DNA from: Bacteroidales bacterium Bact_22
GTDB lineage: Bacteria > Bacteroidota > Bacteroidia > Bacteroidales > F082
Reading direction: 5' to 3'
DNA length: 36,122 nt
Assembly: GCA_001603665.1 (NCBI GenBank)
Contig: LUZN01000050.1
Location: 1 to 36,122 of the forward strand
The notes below the pieces were generated by a model. The model was not told the DNA's origin, did no database searches, and worked only from the letters and a program-made list of their open reading frames with translations. The position numbers and the translations under genes are program-made. Every line of letters starts with the position of its first letter. Positions within the stretch are counted from its first letter, which is position 1. This document shows positions 9,078-16,516 of this stretch, in pieces.

Positions 9078-10982
9078 TTCGCCCCATTTATCGATAAGAT
9101 ACTGCAATTCTTCTTTCTTTTTACCATAATTCCAGTAGAAATTGTCGTCGACTTTGACGTCGGGATGGTCGGTTGGATTCGCCATAATCTCATCTAAACC
9201 AGCGAGTTCCTTCTCGAGAGCGTCAATTTGCTCCTCAAGTTTCTTGATTTCCTTTTCCAGACGGCGTTTTTCGCGTTCTTCGACTTTCTTTGCCTCATAA
9301 TCGATCTTGTTTTGCGAGACAACAGGCTTTGCTTCCTGCTGAACCTTCTGTTTTTTATTCAAATCATCGAGTTCTTTGAGTCGTTTTTCTTCAAGAAAAT
9401 CATATATATCGCCGATATATTCCTTGATATGCGGCTTACGGAACTCGTAGACTTTCGTCGTAAGGCCTTGGAGGAAGTCACGGTCGTGGGAGACCACAAT
9501 GAGGGTGCCGTCGAACTGAAGTAACGCCGACTTAAGAATATCTTTCGACAGCATATCCAGATGGTTCGTCGGCTCGTCTAGAACCAGCAGATTGGTTGGG
9601 AAAAGCAGCATTTTTGCCAATGAAAGACGAGCTTTTTCACCTCCCGAAAGAACCTTAACCTTTTTATCTATCGTCTCGCCACTGAAAAGAAACGCTCCAA
9701 GCAGCGATTTCACCTTCACGCGCATGTCACCGGTAGCCACGTCATCGAGAGTCTCGAACACCGTCTTCTCCGGATCGAGCATATCCTGTTGATTCTGAGC
9801 GTAATAGCCTATCTTCACCTCATGACCGAGCTTCACCTCGCCGGTATGGTCGAGCACACCGCATATGATCTTCGCCAGCGTGGACTTTCCTTCGCCGTTA
9901 CGGCCCACGAAAGCTATCTTCTCGCCTCTCGGGATAAGCAAATTGATGTCGTTGAGCACATTTTTCTCACTATACGACTTCGACACATGACTCAGCTCCA
10001 GCGTCACCTTGCCTGAATGCGGCGCAGGCGGGAACTTGAAGTGCATCACCGACTTGTCACGGTCGTCAATCTCAACCACTTCCATCTTCTCGAGCTGTTT
10101 CACCCTCGACTGCACCTGCTTCGCCTTGGTGGCCTTGTAACGGAAGCGCTCGATGAACGCCTCGATCTCCTTTATCTCGCGCTGCTGGTTGTCGAACGCG
10201 GCCTTCTGCATATCGATACGCTCCTCACGACGCTCCACAAATTCGCTGTAAGCGCACTTATAATCGTAAATCTTTCCACCCGAGATCTCGATAGTCCTGA
10301 TAGTGATGTGATCGAGAAATGCGCGGTCGTGCGACACCATGAGGATGGCACCGTAATAGTTTTTGAGATATCCCTCGAGCCATTGTATTGACTCGATGTC
10401 GAGGTGGTTTGTCGGCTCATCGAGCAGCAGCAGCTTCGGCTTTCGGAGCAATATCTTCGCCAACTCGACGCGCATCTGCCAGCCGTTGCTGAACTCGTTC
10501 ATCTCGCGCCCCATGTCTTCATGGTCGAAGCCCAAACCCACAAGTATCTGCTCCGCCTCACCTTCGGCCGAATGACCTCCGATGAGAGTCATACGCTCGT
10601 TGAGTGCGCTCATCCTCTCGCAAAGCTTCTGATAGCTATCGCTTTCATAATCAGTGCGTTGCGACAGCTCATCCTGCAACTGCGCCAATTTTTTCTCAAT
10701 CTGATGATACTCCTCGAAGGCCGTCATCGTCTCCTCGAGGACGGTCTTGGTCGAATGGATGTTCTTCTCCTGCGGAAGGTAGCCGATAGTGACATCATCC
10801 GACATCACCACGCCGCCGTGTGATGGCTGTTCAAGGCCGGCGATGATACGGATGAGGGTGGTCTTTCCCGCGCCGTTCTTACCCACCAGACCGATGCGGT
10901 CCTTCTCGCGGATAAGGAAATTGATGTCGGTGAAGAGGTCCTGACCAGTGAAATGTATGCTCAGATTTTGAATTGAAATCAT
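9066..10982 (-). CDS. ABC-F family ATP-binding protein
   Basis: This is a soluble twin-ATPase of the ABC-F group, whose members act on the ribosome rather than as transporters. The first ABC domain has Walker A GKNGAGKTT (about 34-42), a signature-like FSNGWQMRVELAK, and LLLLDEPTNHLD. The Arg/Lys-rich interdomain linker contains RYKATKAKQVQSRVKQLEK. The second domain has GRNGEGKST, LSGGEKARLSLAK and LVLDEPTNHLD. A C-terminal Glu/Lys coiled coil (about 560-635) resembles Uup or YheS tails. It has no membrane segments. Its start is 1 nt from the queD stop, so it is the last gene of the endonuclease-queD-ABC-F operon. A housekeeping translation factor is more likely than a drug-resistance factor, but this is inference. 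Confidence 0.93.
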   Translation of the reverse strand: MISIQNLSIHFTGQDLFTDINFLIREKDRIGLVGKNGAGKTTLIRIIAGLEQPSHGGVVMSDDVTIGYLPQEKNIHSTKTVLEETMTAFEEYHQIEKKLAQLQDELSQRTDYESDSYQKLCERMSALNERMTLIGGHSAEGEAEQILVGLGFDHEDMGREMNEFSNGWQMRVELAKILLRKPKLLLLDEPTNHLDIESIQWLEGYLKNYYGAILMVSHDRAFLDHITIRTIEISGGKIYDYKCAYSEFVERREERIDMQKAAFDNQQREIKEIEAFIERFRYKATKAKQVQSRVKQLEKMEVVEIDDRDKSVMHFKFPPAPHSGKVTLELSHVSKSYSEKNVLNDINLLIPRGEKIAFVGRNGEGKSTLAKIICGVLDHTGEVKLGHEVKIGYYAQNQQDMLDPEKTVFETLDDVATGDMRVKVKSLLGAFLFSGETIDKKVKVLSGGEKARLSLAKMLLFPTNLLVLDEPTNHLDMLSKDILKSALLQFDGTLIVVSHDRDFLQGLTTKVYEFRKPHIKEYIGDIYDFLEEKRLKELDDLNKKQKVQQEAKPVVSQNKIDYEAKKVEEREKRRLEKEIKKLEEQIDALEKELAGLDEIMANPTDHPDVKVDDNFYWNYGKKKEELQYLIDKWGELAI

Positions 10983-10983
10983 C

Positions 10984-11418
10984 TTATTCCTCTCTCCATT
11001 CAGCGATGTTGTCGCGTGTCTCCTGAAGCGTAACGCTATAAAGCTCTACGTATTGCGGCAGGCGACTCTTGATTCTTTGAGCAAAATCGGCCAGCATGTT
11101 CTCGGTTGTAGGCTGATATGGCAGCTCGACCACCTTGTCGAAGTTTTGCTTTGTTATTTCGACGAAATCTTTCGGCATGTTATTGCCAATGATGAACGAA
11201 TGGTCGAGTTTTTCCACAACTTCTTGATTAACAATGGATTTAAGGTCGTGAAAGTCAATCACCATGCCGTTTTTCGGGTTGCCTGGTTCATCGAGAGGCA
11301 TACCTTTCACCGTGACGCGCAGCTCGTAGGAATGGCCGTGGATGTTACGACATTTGCCATCGTAGCCGTTGAGGGCGTGTGCCGCCTCGAAATGGAATAT
11401 TTTTTTAAGATAAAACAT
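10984..11418 (-). CDS. queD: 6-carboxy-5,6,7,8-tetrahydropterin synthase (QueD/PTPS family)
   Basis: It converts dihydroneopterin triphosphate to 6-carboxytetrahydropterin in the queuosine/7-deazaguanine pathway. Zinc ligands lie in FHFEAAHAL and IHGHSY. The catalytic Cys of CRNIHGH gives the CxxxHGH pattern of QueD rather than mammalian PTPS. Further family marks are MVIDFHDLK, the LDH triad residues, PTTENM and ETRDNIAEW. The 144 residues are slightly long because of a loop around DEPGNPKN. Its ATG overlaps the TAA of the upstream endonuclease gene (TAATG), which suggests translational coupling. No other queuosine gene is in the window. Confidence 0.93.
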   Translation of the reverse strand: MFYLKKIFHFEAAHALNGYDGKCRNIHGHSYELRVTVKGMPLDEPGNPKNGMVIDFHDLKSIVNQEVVEKLDHSFIIGNNMPKDFVEITKQNFDKVVELPYQPTTENMLADFAQRIKSRLPQYVELYSVTLQETRDNIAEWREE

Positions 11419-12467
11419 TATTGCACAACAACTTTTTTAAGTATTGAGCCGCCGTTTTGCGACACCACATTCATGAAATATATGCCGCTGTTGAGGCTGC
11501 TCACATCGATTGACGACTGCTCCTCGTCTTGAATATTCAGCATCATAACCAGTTGACCTACAGCGTTGTACATATACACCGCCTCGAGGTTCTCACCTGC
11601 AATGTTGACTGTCGATGTAGCCGGGTTCGGCCACACGCTGACCGACACTGTGTATTCGTTTTCGTTTATGCCCCAATGCGGATCCCAGATTCTTGCTGCA
11701 AATTCCGGGTCGTCGACAAATGGGTTGCGGTTATTCTGGATATTGTAAACTGCGTTGTTACGGTTGATCTCCTTTACGGAGACGGGATCTTCCTCGTGCC
11801 AGCGCAGCAGCATCGTCATCGCCCAGTCTTTGATGACCGATTTGTTGGTCATGTCGGACGTACTCCAGCTGCCGTCTTCCTGGTAGTAGCGCACGCTGAC
11901 GTACATGAGAGCGCGGGCGATGTCGCCTTTATATTCGTCGATAGGCTCAAACACCGTGCCGTTATAACCTGAAACCGTGTTGCCGCCAAGTTTTCCGCCA
12001 TTTTGCGAAAACCATGAAGCATTGCTGACCTCGCCGAAAGCATAGTTTCCACGGCGGTTGTTGACATATCCGTCGGTAGGATAAACATGGTGCAAGTCGG
12101 TTTTTTCATCACTGTCGTTGTTGGTCCATGACTGAGCCCAGAGATGCTCGCGGTTGTAGCAGTCGCCTTCGCCGCTGTAGCTTCCGCATTGGTCGGTGCC
12201 TAAAACGAATTGGTATGGAGGCGTTCCGTTTGGCACATCGGAATAGATATCCCAGACATAATTGGTACCTGGCCGTTTGTCGGTCTGATAATATGCGCTC
12301 CACAAGCCGCTATACGACGCATGGTCGTCGTTTTTGATAATGTTATGCAGAGCCGTTTTCAGGGCGTTTCCGGTGAGGCCTTCGGTGCCGTTGTAATATC
12401 CTTGAGGCTGAGCTTGCAAGGTCACCGCCGCGATTATCAGAGCTAATATAAGATATAAATTCTTCAT
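11418..12467 (-). CDS. Secreted endonuclease I family protein with T9SS sorting domain
   Basis: This is an extracellular nuclease. It has a signal peptide (MKNLYLILALIIAAVTLQAQ) and an endonuclease I (EndA/NucM, beta-beta-alpha-metal) domain with the metal/catalytic region NREHLWAQSW, DLHHVYPTDGYVNNRRGN and the downstream NRNNAVYNIQNNRNPFVD. A type A C-terminal sorting domain follows (WPNPATSTVNI through GIYFMNVVSQ to a terminal KKVVVQ). The frame extends two codons up to a TTG, but the ATG at 12467 gives the standard signal peptide. It is first in an operon with queD (1-nt overlap) and the ABC-F gene. The likely role is DNA/RNA scavenging at the cell surface. Confidence 0.92.
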   Translation of the reverse strand: MKNLYLILALIIAAVTLQAQPQGYYNGTEGLTGNALKTALHNIIKNDDHASYSGLWSAYYQTDKRPGTNYVWDIYSDVPNGTPPYQFVLGTDQCGSYSGEGDCYNREHLWAQSWTNNDSDEKTDLHHVYPTDGYVNNRRGNYAFGEVSNASWFSQNGGKLGGNTVSGYNGTVFEPIDEYKGDIARALMYVSVRYYQEDGSWSTSDMTNKSVIKDWAMTMLLRWHEEDPVSVKEINRNNAVYNIQNNRNPFVDDPEFAARIWDPHWGINENEYTVSVSVWPNPATSTVNIAGENLEAVYMYNAVGQLVMMLNIQDEEQSSIDVSSLNSGIYFMNVVSQNGGSILKKVVVQ

Positions 12468-12510
12468 TGTCAATAGTTTATTGTTTTAAAAATGAAATTA
12501 TTTCAGATTA

Positions 12511-12540
12511 CAAATATACAAAAAAATAACTATTGAACAA
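12511..12540 (-). promoter_or_regulatory. Promoter of the endonuclease I-queD-ABC-F operon
   Basis: TATATTTG at 12511-12518 with TTG at 12538-12540 gives a 19-nt spacer. The -33 box lies inside the 3' end of the upstream gene (stop at 12530). Confidence 0.65.
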
Positions 12541-14365
12541 GACGAACTGAATAACCTTTGCAACGTTCGGCATCACCTATATTGCCATTATTATAGCCAA
12601 ACCACATATTTCCCGAATTATTAGCTTCATTTGGGGTTGATGACCAATAATAACCAGCCATTTGACTTACATCACTCGTATATTGAACGCTTGTACCTGT
12701 ACGCGAGCCGGCAGCAGGCAAAAACACTGCTCCGTAACCCAATAAATAATCTACAATCTGGTCATGCGTCAATCCAGAATACACATAAGTGTATACAACA
12801 TCTTGTCTATTATATACGTTATCAGGTGCCGTAGCAAAAGCCTGTTGAACACTCCATAGGACAATTTCAAAAACATCAGGGAATACCAATAAACCCAATA
12901 CACCATGACAGGTAGTCTTTATATATCGCTTATTGTCAGCGACATCCCTTATATTCAACATAAAATCCCATTCGTCTTTTGTCGGCGTACGCCAACCTTT
13001 ATAACCATCAATCATAACGCTTTCGTTAATATCGTTAGTCCAGTTGTAAGCGCCACTACTTGTTGATGAATTGGTCGGATTATTTCCAACGCCCCACGCG
13101 CCCCATCCAAACAAGTCGATATATCCTGTATAATCAGGAGCGATATTGGCATTAGCCATGCCTAAACAATCCCATTGATTCGGCGCAACACGCCAATCAT
13201 TACCCGACGGATTGTATTGTAAATTGCCTGATGAAACCATTACTGCATTACCACTGCTACTCACTGTAAATCCGTGGACACTACTATAATTATACACATT
13301 TCCGCTATAAAAACCATTTGCTTGAAGGCTAAGCATTCCTCCCCACAAGACATATGAACAAAAATTTTCACCAGCCTTTGCCAATTTTTTAGTACCACTT
13401 GTATATTCCTGTGGCATAAGAATGCTCCACCTCTCTGTGCTTGCTTCTTCTGATGGATTGTAGAGTTTTATAAAATATTTCTTGCCGGTTGGAGTAATCG
13501 TGTGATTGGTGAAATCAATCGTAGCCTCTGTTAGATTGTTAAATATAGTAATTTCTTCGGATTTAAAGGATTCATCTACCGTAAACTTTGCCAAAGCAAC
13601 CTTGTTGTGCAAAACACTGGTGTAGGAAGTTTTACCTTCTGCATATGGCTCAGTGGATACTCCGCATGAAAGGATAGGAAGTTGTGCTCTTTGGTCGCTG
13701 ATGCTCACATTGTAAGTTGTTGTCGCCGACGACATCTCAGTCCCATCGAGAAGTCCGCTTACAAAATAGAAATACAGATACTCGCCTTCTTTAGGATTTG
13801 CTATATTTCCGCTGAAATATGTGCCGTCGTGTATCAAGGTTCCGACATATTTGCCGTCGCATCCCACATGAATCTTGTCGCCCTGGGTGTAGTTTACCAC
13901 AGCCGTTCCTTCTCCAAAAACAATACTGTATTTTGAGCTGTTCCCAAGATCCAATGTGACAAAAACATCGGCAGCGTCGACGCTTGATATTGTATCGATT
14001 TTCTTTTTACACTGAGTAAGGCTGACAATCATCGTTAATGCCAAAAGAAACATCGTGCTTTTGGAAACATGCGTTGTATTCCTACGTGAACGGCGACGAC
14101 GTGACACCGCGTAGCCTGCACCTGCTGCCAACATTATCCACAATCCGTTTCCAAGTGGCATATTGATACTGGTTGGAACTGGTGTACCGCTACCGGTAGT
14201 TCCGAAAGTCTCATTTGAGAGACCTTCAGCGGCACGGTTGTTATATCCATCGTTTGATTCGCGGAAAAAGCCGTCGCTTTGGGCGTATGTTGTCGCAGGC
14301 ATCAGCACGCCGAAAACCATAAGCGCTGCTAGAATTGTCGAGTTTAATATCTTGTTAATCAACAT
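12530..14365 (-). CDS. FISUMP-domain lipoprotein fused to an N-terminal PLG-anchor secreted module
   Basis: This 611-residue protein has an unusual order. Residues 1-29 are a signal peptide ending TTYAQ. Residues 30-69 are short and low in complexity, with one GLSNETFG motif. Residues 70-96 look like a C-terminal anchor: PLGNGLWIMLAAGAGYAV followed by an Arg cluster. Then comes a second export signal with a lipobox (MIVSLTQC, Cys119). The rest has a fimbrillin-like beta region (about 130-350) and a C-terminal FISUMP-type domain (WRVAPNQWD, DLFGWGAWG, GWRTPTKDEWDF, YYWSSTPNEANN, GYSVRLV). An internal ATG at 14053 would give a normal lipoprotein. The DNA is visibly richer in A/T than its neighbours, which may reflect transfer. 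Function unknown; a surface protein is likely. Confidence 0.75.
   Translation of the reverse strand: MLINKILNSTILAALMVFGVLMPATTYAQSDGFFRESNDGYNNRAAEGLSNETFGTTGSGTPVPTSINMPLGNGLWIMLAAGAGYAVSRRRRSRRNTTHVSKSTMFLLALTMIVSLTQCKKKIDTISSVDAADVFVTLDLGNSSKYSIVFGEGTAVVNYTQGDKIHVGCDGKYVGTLIHDGTYFSGNIANPKEGEYLYFYFVSGLLDGTEMSSATTTYNVSISDQRAQLPILSCGVSTEPYAEGKTSYTSVLHNKVALAKFTVDESFKSEEITIFNNLTEATIDFTNHTITPTGKKYFIKLYNPSEEASTERWSILMPQEYTSGTKKLAKAGENFCSYVLWGGMLSLQANGFYSGNVYNYSSVHGFTVSSSGNAVMVSSGNLQYNPSGNDWRVAPNQWDCLGMANANIAPDYTGYIDLFGWGAWGVGNNPTNSSTSSGAYNWTNDINESVMIDGYKGWRTPTKDEWDFMLNIRDVADNKRYIKTTCHGVLGLLVFPDVFEIVLWSVQQAFATAPDNVYNRQDVVYTYVYSGLTHDQIVDYLLGYGAVFLPAAGSRTGTSVQYTSDVSQMAGYYWSSTPNEANNSGNMWFGYNNGNIGDAERCKGYSVRLVQ
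14078..14158 (-). other. Internal PLG-type anchor segment within the FISUMP protein
   Basis: Residues 70-96 read PLGNGLWIMLAAGAGYAV plus five Arg within eight residues. This matches the true C-terminus of the repeat protein at 35577-36020 (PLGSGIAILLAAGTSYAV plus KKRR and RR). Here it is followed by 515 more residues instead of a stop. Confidence 0.7.
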
Positions 14366-14388
14366 TTTACATTTTTTAAATGCGGCCG

Positions 14389-14396
14389 CAAAATTA
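14389..14396 (-). promoter_or_regulatory. -7 box of the FISUMP lipoprotein gene
   Basis: TAATTTTG on the minus strand, 23 nt above the ATG. No TTG at the expected -33 distance. Confidence 0.5.
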
Positions 14397-14464
14397 CAAA
14401 TAAAAACGATGCGAAAGTAAAAAATTTTAAAAAATAAAATTGCCCGTGGTCTATGAGAAGGGGG

Positions 14465-14489
14465 TTCCTCGCCCTTTCAGGGCTCGGAA
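14465..14489. repeat. Short hairpin element of a second intergenic repeat type
   Basis: The stem GCCCT (14471-14475) pairs with AGGGC (14479-14483) around a 3-nt loop, with outer TTCC/GGAA pairing. On the minus strand it reads TGTCATTCCGAGCCC..., which resembles dispersed intergenic strings of the TGTCATTCnGAGCG type known from many bacterial genomes. It lies 10 nt past the stop of the MntP-like gene but has no T run, so it is a weak terminator candidate. Confidence 0.45.
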
Positions 14490-14499
14490 TGACAAGGGT

Positions 14500-15039
14500 T
14501 TACAGCATCGACACGATGCCTGTGGTGAGCACCAATATGGCAGCGACGATATTTAATAGGCTGTTGATCAATAATTTGGTTTGTGAAAATTTGGTTCCGA
14601 TGCCGATCAATCCCCAGATGAGGGAGAGGCCGATTATGTATAAAGGAGTGTTTTTGCCGAATAATGGCAGAAAAGCGCCGTCAGCTATCAGTCCGGCGAT
14701 TAAAGCATTGATACCCAATGCGACAGAAAGGATCACAAGTTGTTTTGGTTTGTCAATAAGGAAAAGGTTCTTTCCGCTTTTGATTTTCAGAGTATCCAGG
14801 ACCATCCTGAAGGCTATCATGAAACAGAAAACCAGGACGATGACCTTGGCGAAGCCCGCGAATTTGTACATGAAAGTGCCGCCAAGCAGCGCACCGAGCC
14901 AGTACATCAGCCCCTGCCCTGCCGCCAACGCACAGACAAACAAAAAGTTGCGCCACCAGCCACTGCGTTTCTCAATGTTAAACGCAGTGGAGGCGGTGCA
15001 TATACAAAATGTCAATGCGATGACAAATGCGAAATTCAT
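14500..15039 (-). CDS. MntP-like (DUF204) integral membrane protein lacking the conserved Asp residues
   Basis: This is a six-helix inner-membrane protein of 179 residues with the internal two-fold repeat of the MntP manganese-exporter family. The first helix has CTASTAFNI where MntP proteins have the SMDAFAV type. The second repeat has LGINALIAG where they have SIDALAVG. Both essential membrane Asp are therefore replaced (Ala/Ser region and Asn). The fold assignment is likely, but Mn(II) export is doubtful. Its ATG directly follows the tnaA stop codon (TAAATG), so the two are translationally coupled. A transporter for a substrate or product of tryptophan breakdown is possible, but this is inferred from position only. 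Confidence 0.6.
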   Translation of the reverse strand: MNFAFVIALTFCICTASTAFNIEKRSGWWRNFLFVCALAAGQGLMYWLGALLGGTFMYKFAGFAKVIVLVFCFMIAFRMVLDTLKIKSGKNLFLIDKPKQLVILSVALGINALIAGLIADGAFLPLFGKNTPLYIIGLSLIWGLIGIGTKFSQTKLLINSLLNIVAAILVLTTGIVSML

Positions 15040-16416
15040 TTATTTCAAACGTTTGAACTGGCAGGTGAAATGACGCATCAGTTCAGCTTCCCAGGTGATT
15101 TCCAGACCACGTTTGATGGTGTTGCGGCGGTCGTAGACGTTCTTCAGAGCGGCTGCGATGACATCCATGTGGTTGTTGGTGTAAACACGGCGTGGGATGC
15201 ACAGACGCACGAAGTCGTTGCCACCGAAACGGTTCTCACGTGTGACAGGGTCACGGTCGGCGAGGACGTAACCGATTTCGCAAGCACGGATACCTGCTTC
15301 GAGGTAGAGCTCGCATGTCAGAGTCTGAGCAGGGAACTCTTCCTTAGGGATGTTGGTCAAAACTTTGTCGGCATCGACGAAGATGGCGTGACCACCGGCA
15401 GGACGCTGGTAAGGAATGCCGTATTCATCGAGTTTCTGAGCGAGGTAGTGCACCTGTTTGATACGTGTCTCAACCATGTCGAATTCGATGTTTTCCTTCA
15501 AACCGACGGCGAGAGCGTCCATATCACGGCCATTCATACCACCATAGGTGAGGAAGCCTTCGAACGGGATGCAGAACAACTTGGCACCTTCGTACCAGTC
15601 TTTCTTATTTGTTGCGATGAAGCCGCCCATATTGACGAGAGCGTCTTTCTTTGCTGACATTGTCATTGAGTCGGCATAGCTGAACATCTCCTTCACGATC
15701 TCGCGGAGGGTCTTGTTTTCGTAGCCTTTCTCACGTGTTTTAATGAAATATGCGTTCTCGATGAAACGTGCGCTGTCGATGTTGACCGGCACGCCATATT
15801 TATGACAGAGTGCGCATGTCTCGCGGATGTTCTGCATTGAAACAGGCTGTCCACCGACGGTGTTGTTTGTCACTGTCAAGACGAAGAACGGGACGTTGCC
15901 TTTGTTCTCTTTCAAAATCTTCTCGAGTTTTTCGAGGTCGACATTACCTTTGAAAGGAGCTTCGAGCTGTGTGTCGTAAGCTTCACGCACTGTGACGTCG
16001 ATAGCGAATGCCTTACGGCTCTCGATATGACCCTTGGTAGTGTCGAAGTGAGCGTTGCCTGGGATGATCTGGCCTGGCTTCACGAGGTAGCTGAACAGCA
16101 CGTTCTCGGCGGCGCGGCCTTGGTGGGTTGGGATGACATATTCAAAACCGGTGAGTTCGGTGATGGTGTCTTTCATGTGATAGAAGCTGCGAGCGCCGCC
16201 GTAGCTCTCGTCGCCCATCATCATGGCGCTCCATTGACGGTCGCTCATGGCACCTGTGCCAGAGTCAGTCAGGAGGTCGATATATACGTAGTCGCTCTTC
16301 AGCATGAAGATGTTGTTGTGGGCTTCTTCGAGCCACTTTTCACGTTGTTCACGAGTGGATTTCTTGATAGGTTCAACCATCTTGATTTTCCACGCTTCTG
16401 CAAATGGTAATTCCAT
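15040..16416 (-). CDS. tnaA: Tryptophanase (tryptophan indole-lyase)
   Basis: This is a PLP-dependent cytoplasmic enzyme that splits L-tryptophan into indole, pyruvate and ammonia. The 458 residues cover the full beta-eliminating lyase domain: IDLLTDSGTGAMSD, PTHQGRAAEN, NTVGGQPVSM, DSARFIENAYFIK, and the PLP lysine region MSAKKDALVNMGG. Tyrosine phenol-lyase is the main alternative. Two positions favour tryptophanase: HFDTTKGH keeps the Asp found in TnaA (phenol-lyase has Thr), and ACEIG has Ile where phenol-lyase has its substrate-binding Arg (SMERG). No tnaC-like leader peptide is visible upstream. It has its own -7 box and is coupled to the MntP-like gene. Confidence 0.95.
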   Translation of the reverse strand: MELPFAEAWKIKMVEPIKKSTREQREKWLEEAHNNIFMLKSDYVYIDLLTDSGTGAMSDRQWSAMMMGDESYGGARSFYHMKDTITELTGFEYVIPTHQGRAAENVLFSYLVKPGQIIPGNAHFDTTKGHIESRKAFAIDVTVREAYDTQLEAPFKGNVDLEKLEKILKENKGNVPFFVLTVTNNTVGGQPVSMQNIRETCALCHKYGVPVNIDSARFIENAYFIKTREKGYENKTLREIVKEMFSYADSMTMSAKKDALVNMGGFIATNKKDWYEGAKLFCIPFEGFLTYGGMNGRDMDALAVGLKENIEFDMVETRIKQVHYLAQKLDEYGIPYQRPAGGHAIFVDADKVLTNIPKEEFPAQTLTCELYLEAGIRACEIGYVLADRDPVTRENRFGGNDFVRLCIPRRVYTNNHMDVIAAALKNVYDRRNTIKRGLEITWEAELMRHFTCQFKRLK

Positions 16417-16469
16417 AATTCCTATATTTAAAATTTAAAATTCAAAAAAATCCAGAGACTTTTGAAGTG

Positions 16470-16477
16470 CAAAATTA
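16470..16477 (-). promoter_or_regulatory. -7 box of the tnaA operon
   Basis: TAATTTTG on the minus strand, 53 nt above the tnaA ATG, in the 100-nt gap after the C10 protease gene. No -33 TTG at about 20 nt, and no Trp-rich leader ORF. Confidence 0.5.
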
Positions 16478-16516
16478 CGACAATTTTTCGGATAAATAAC
16501 GATTATCTCAAAATTT

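Noticed and set aside
14740..15657. 305-codon plus-strand open frame opposite tnaA and the MntP-like gene
   Set aside because: Antisense shadow; no motif, no signal peptide, and both opposite genes are clear.
15040..16416. Tyrosine phenol-lyase instead of tryptophanase
   Set aside because: The phenol-lyase-specific Arg and Thr positions are Ile and Asp here, as in TnaA.
16417..16516. tnaC-type leader peptide or tryptophan riboswitch before tnaA
   Set aside because: The 100-nt gap has no short Trp-containing frame and no clear paired structure.
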